DNA of 64,000 nt from Paenibacillus sonchi (GTDB taxonomy: Bacteria; Bacillota; Bacilli; Paenibacillales; Paenibacillaceae). Where the stretch lies: contig NZ_CP068595.1 of assembly GCF_016772475.1 (NCBI RefSeq), positions 5,704,001-5,768,000 on the forward strand, written 5' to 3'. A model generated the notes under the pieces. The model searched no databases, was not told the DNA's origin, and saw nothing but the letters and a program-made list of their open reading frames with translations. Made by a program: the position numbers and the translations under genes. Below are positions 61,996-64,000 of this stretch, in pieces (the first letter of the stretch is position 1; every line of letters starts with the position of its first letter).

Positions 61996-62042
61996 GAAGG
62001 TGTGTCCGTCCAACCTTGAATCGGCTTTCCGGACACACCCTT
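61996..62042 (-). terminator. Terminator of the beta-propeller lipoprotein gene
   Basis: GGTGTGTCCG and CGGACACACC form a perfect 10-bp stem, followed on the minus strand by TTCTTTTAT. Confidence 0.75.
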
Positions 62043-62048
62043 TAGGTT

Positions 62049-63338
62049 TTACATCACCCGCCAGCTTACTCCACCGTTAGTGGTCTGCAGCAGAATCGAC
62101 TTGCGGTCTTCTTTCTTCTCGATCAGCAGCCAGCCTACTTCACCGGATATGAATTGCAGCTTCACAATTTCCGGATAATCCACAAGTTTGGATCGCAGCA
62201 CACTGCTGGCCGGAAGCGCCGTCCAGGTCTTGCCCTGGTTGGTAGTCTTATATAACACATCCTGCTTCAGGGCCCAGCCCACTTGGGAATTCAAGAAGGT
62301 TGGGGGAACATGGCGGTTGATCCCCGTCAGGGGTCCCAGCCCGAAGGATACAAATTTCCAGTTCTCTCCCCCATTGGCCGTGAAATAACCATTATAGGTG
62401 ATACTGCCTTCTTTGTCTTTTTGGCATCCTACGGACATCCAGCCGTTCAACCTGCCTTTATCAAAAAAATCAGGCTCCCCAGTAATCACCTTGTCACAAT
62501 CCCTTAATTGATCATTCACAAGAAACTCCGGACCCGGATTCCAGGTTGCCGCTCCGTCCTTGGTCATATAGATCTTGGGCAGTGCCCCGGTCTGCATAGT
62601 CACAAAGCCATGGCTGATGTCCTTGAATATCATCCCTGTAATGACACCCGAGATCGGGATCGTATTATTCGGCAAATTCGGATTATACTGTTCATTTTGC
62701 ATCACCAGGCTCCATGTAGCGCCACCGTCGCTTGTTGCATACAGCGCTTTGCTCTCTTTGGTAGCTTTGGCATCCCAGGAAGTCATCAGCCAGCCATCCT
62801 CAGGGGAGTTGAAATAGATGGAAGAAATAGCGTTCGCATCAGGAAAAGAAGAGACTTTCCAGCTGCTTCCCCCATCTGTTGTACGCAATACAACCGTTTC
62901 TGTAAGCCCTGAGGCGCTGCGGATAATCCAGCCATTGCTGGGATCGGTGAACAATATGTCTTTTCCATAGACAGGGTTTGACAAAAATTGAACATTGGCT
63001 GACGGGGAAATATTGCTCCACGTTTCGCCGTTATCCTCGGTCATGTAGATCCGCAGTTCATTTTTGGTCACGCCCCAAGCCAGCCCCATGGAATCATTTA
63101 ACAGTCTGAAATCTGTAAGCCGGGTCTGAATCTGGTATTTCGCGGTTTTCTCGTTGTTAACGTTCTTGGCGTCCGGTGTAATCAACGTAATGGTCTGCCC
63201 CTCTTCCGGCGCTTCCGTCGGCTGTGGGGGCTGGGAAGGCTCCGGAGGAGATGAAGAGCAAGCCGAGAGTATAAGCAGGGTCAGGAATACCGTGAATATA
63301 GCCCCCAGAACCCTGAACCCCGTAAGTTTATATGACAA
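62049..63338 (-). CDS. Lipoprotein with YCF48/BNR-like beta-propeller repeats
   Basis: A 429-residue protein. The signal peptide ends in the lipobox LLILSACSSSP, followed by a Pro/Glu linker. The body consists of repeated blades with the Asp-box-like motif S/T-x-D-x-G-x-T-W: TEDNGETWSN, TTDGGSSWKV, TSDGGATWSL, TKDGAATWNP, TANGGENWKF, TTNQGKTWTA and TTNGGVSWRV. That gives a seven-bladed fold seen in sialidase-like and YCF48 photosystem-assembly families. Its role here is unknown. I chose TTG 63338 because GAGGAGAG lies just upstream; ATG 63359 has no such site. It lies just after the APC gene. Confidence 0.82.
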   Translation of the reverse strand: MSYKLTGFRVLGAIFTVFLTLLILSACSSSPPEPSQPPQPTEAPEEGQTITLITPDAKNVNNEKTAKYQIQTRLTDFRLLNDSMGLAWGVTKNELRIYMTEDNGETWSNISPSANVQFLSNPVYGKDILFTDPSNGWIIRSASGLTETVVLRTTDGGSSWKVSSFPDANAISSIYFNSPEDGWLMTSWDAKATKESKALYATSDGGATWSLVMQNEQYNPNLPNNTIPISGVITGMIFKDISHGFVTMQTGALPKIYMTKDGAATWNPGPEFLVNDQLRDCDKVITGEPDFFDKGRLNGWMSVGCQKDKEGSITYNGYFTANGGENWKFVSFGLGPLTGINRHVPPTFLNSQVGWALKQDVLYKTTNQGKTWTALPASSVLRSKLVDYPEIVKLQFISGEVGWLLIEKKEDRKSILLQTTNGGVSWRVM

Positions 63339-63362
63339 AGCTCTCTCCTCTTCCTTCATTAA

Positions 63363-64000
63363 TTATTGGTTATTATTCAGCTTGCTGTGCTTGTAGCCAT
63401 ATAATCCGTAAATGAGCAAACCGATGGCCAGCCAGATCAGGAAGCCAATCCAAGTCTCTCTCCCAGATTATACATCAAATAGCCGCAGGCCGCCGCACTC
63501 AGCAAGGGCACAACCGGAACCCAAGGCACTGTGAAGCCCCGTTTCAGATTCGGATGGGTATACCGGAGAATGATAACTCCGAGCGAAACGACAAGAAAGG
63601 CGAACAGTGTGCCGATACTGGTCAGGTTGGCCAGACGGTCCAGCGGGACAAAACCGGTGAGCACGGCAATAATACCGCCTACCAGCCAGGTGCTGCGCAC
63701 AGGGGTATGCGTCTTCCTGCTGACCTTGGACCAGGCTTCCGGCAAAAGCCCGTCACGTGATATTGCGAACAAGAGCCGCGTCTGGCCAAACAGCAAAACG
63801 AGCAGAACCGTAGTCATTCCAGCAATGGCTCCTACGGAGATCAGCCCGGCGACCATATTCTGATCCACAAAACGGAGCGCAAAGGAAACCGGATCGCTGA
63901 CATTCAGGCTCTGGTAAGGAACGATCCCGGTAAGTACCAGCGATACAACGATATAGAGCACCGTACAGATGGCAAGGGAGGAAATAATCCCGATCGGCAG
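63363..64000 (-). CDS. APC family amino acid permease (YfnA/CAT type), C-terminal part, one apparent missing base
   Basis: The gene enters from the right edge. Visible helices include YIVVSLVLTGIVPYQSL, a loop with SFALRFVDQNMVAGLISVGAIAGMTTVLLVLLFGQTRLLFAISRDGLLPE (cationic amino acid transporter signature) and ILRYTHPNLKRGFTVPWVPVVPLLS. At GGG (complement of 63462-63464) the frame changes and would stop at 63437. With four G it reads NLGRETWIGFLIWLAIGLLIYGLYGYKHSKLNNN and ends at 63363, the normal final helix of this family. It probably imports an amino acid. Confidence 0.85.

Noticed and set aside
1..64000. CRISPR arrays, tRNA or rRNA genes
   Set aside because: No regularly spaced direct repeats, no tRNA cloverleaf and no rRNA sequence were recognised by reading; a covariance search was not possible.

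Overview
The window looks like chromosome of a spore-forming, low-to-mid GC Firmicute, most likely Paenibacillus or a close relative. The signs are strong AGGAGG-type ribosome binding sites with frequent TTG and GTG starts, a cwlJ-gerQ spore germination pair, a YesM/YesN-type two-component pair beside a sugar ABC transporter, a preQ1-I riboswitch before queFCDE, a c-di-AMP (ydaO-type) riboswitch before a KimA-like potassium importer, and Fur boxes before a siderophore transporter. This is inferred from gene content; no 16S rRNA or tRNA gene was seen.

Layout. 1-5.4 kb: end of an AraC regulator, a DedA protein, a heavily decayed two-component system (OmpR regulator plus sensor kinase), a fragment of a PD-(D/E)XK transposase-like protein, GrpB and two small genes. 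5.4-11.7 kb: a five-gene minus-strand group (binding protein, two permeases, YesM kinase, YesN regulator). 12-17.2 kb: a tightly overlapping three-gene cassette (TerB-N/TerB-C protein, DUF2791/BrxD-like ATPase, Lhr-like helicase), the best candidate for a defence or DNA-processing system here. 17.3-30.3 kb: MFS transporter, DUF1836 regulator divergent from a CNNM/CBS membrane protein, GNAT, VOC, TrkH/KtrB, tandem M29 aminopeptidases, an AlkZ-related protein, and an MBL-hydrolase/TetR operon with two clear palindromic operators. 30.5-32.6 kb: an IS110 element and a long imperfect inverted repeat. 32.6-36.3 kb: pstSCAB. 36.6-42 kb: LysR, methyltransferase, EamA exporter, zinc alcohol dehydrogenase, VanW, cysteine hydrolase. 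42.2-44.7 kb: queuosine precursor operon. 45.2-51.2 kb: an IS200/IS605-derived element, murB, and a Fur-type siderophore uptake locus. 51.4-64 kb: kimA, bdbCD-like thiol oxidoreductases, an MHYT histidine kinase, a second CNNM protein, gerQ/cwlJ, DUF2500, a second identical copy of the IS200-derived element, a Cys-rich microprotein, a beta-propeller-like lipoprotein and an APC permease running off the right edge.

Two cross-cutting observations matter. First, seven otherwise intact genes are broken by what looks like one missing base in a homopolymer (six of them runs of G, A or T of 3-5 bases on the coding strand, one a run of nine A). This pattern suggests sequencing or assembly indels more than real gene loss, so those genes are probably intact. 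Second, both 493-bp copies of the IS200-derived element sit directly after the T-tract of intrinsic terminators in the same orientation, which suggests terminator-directed insertion.
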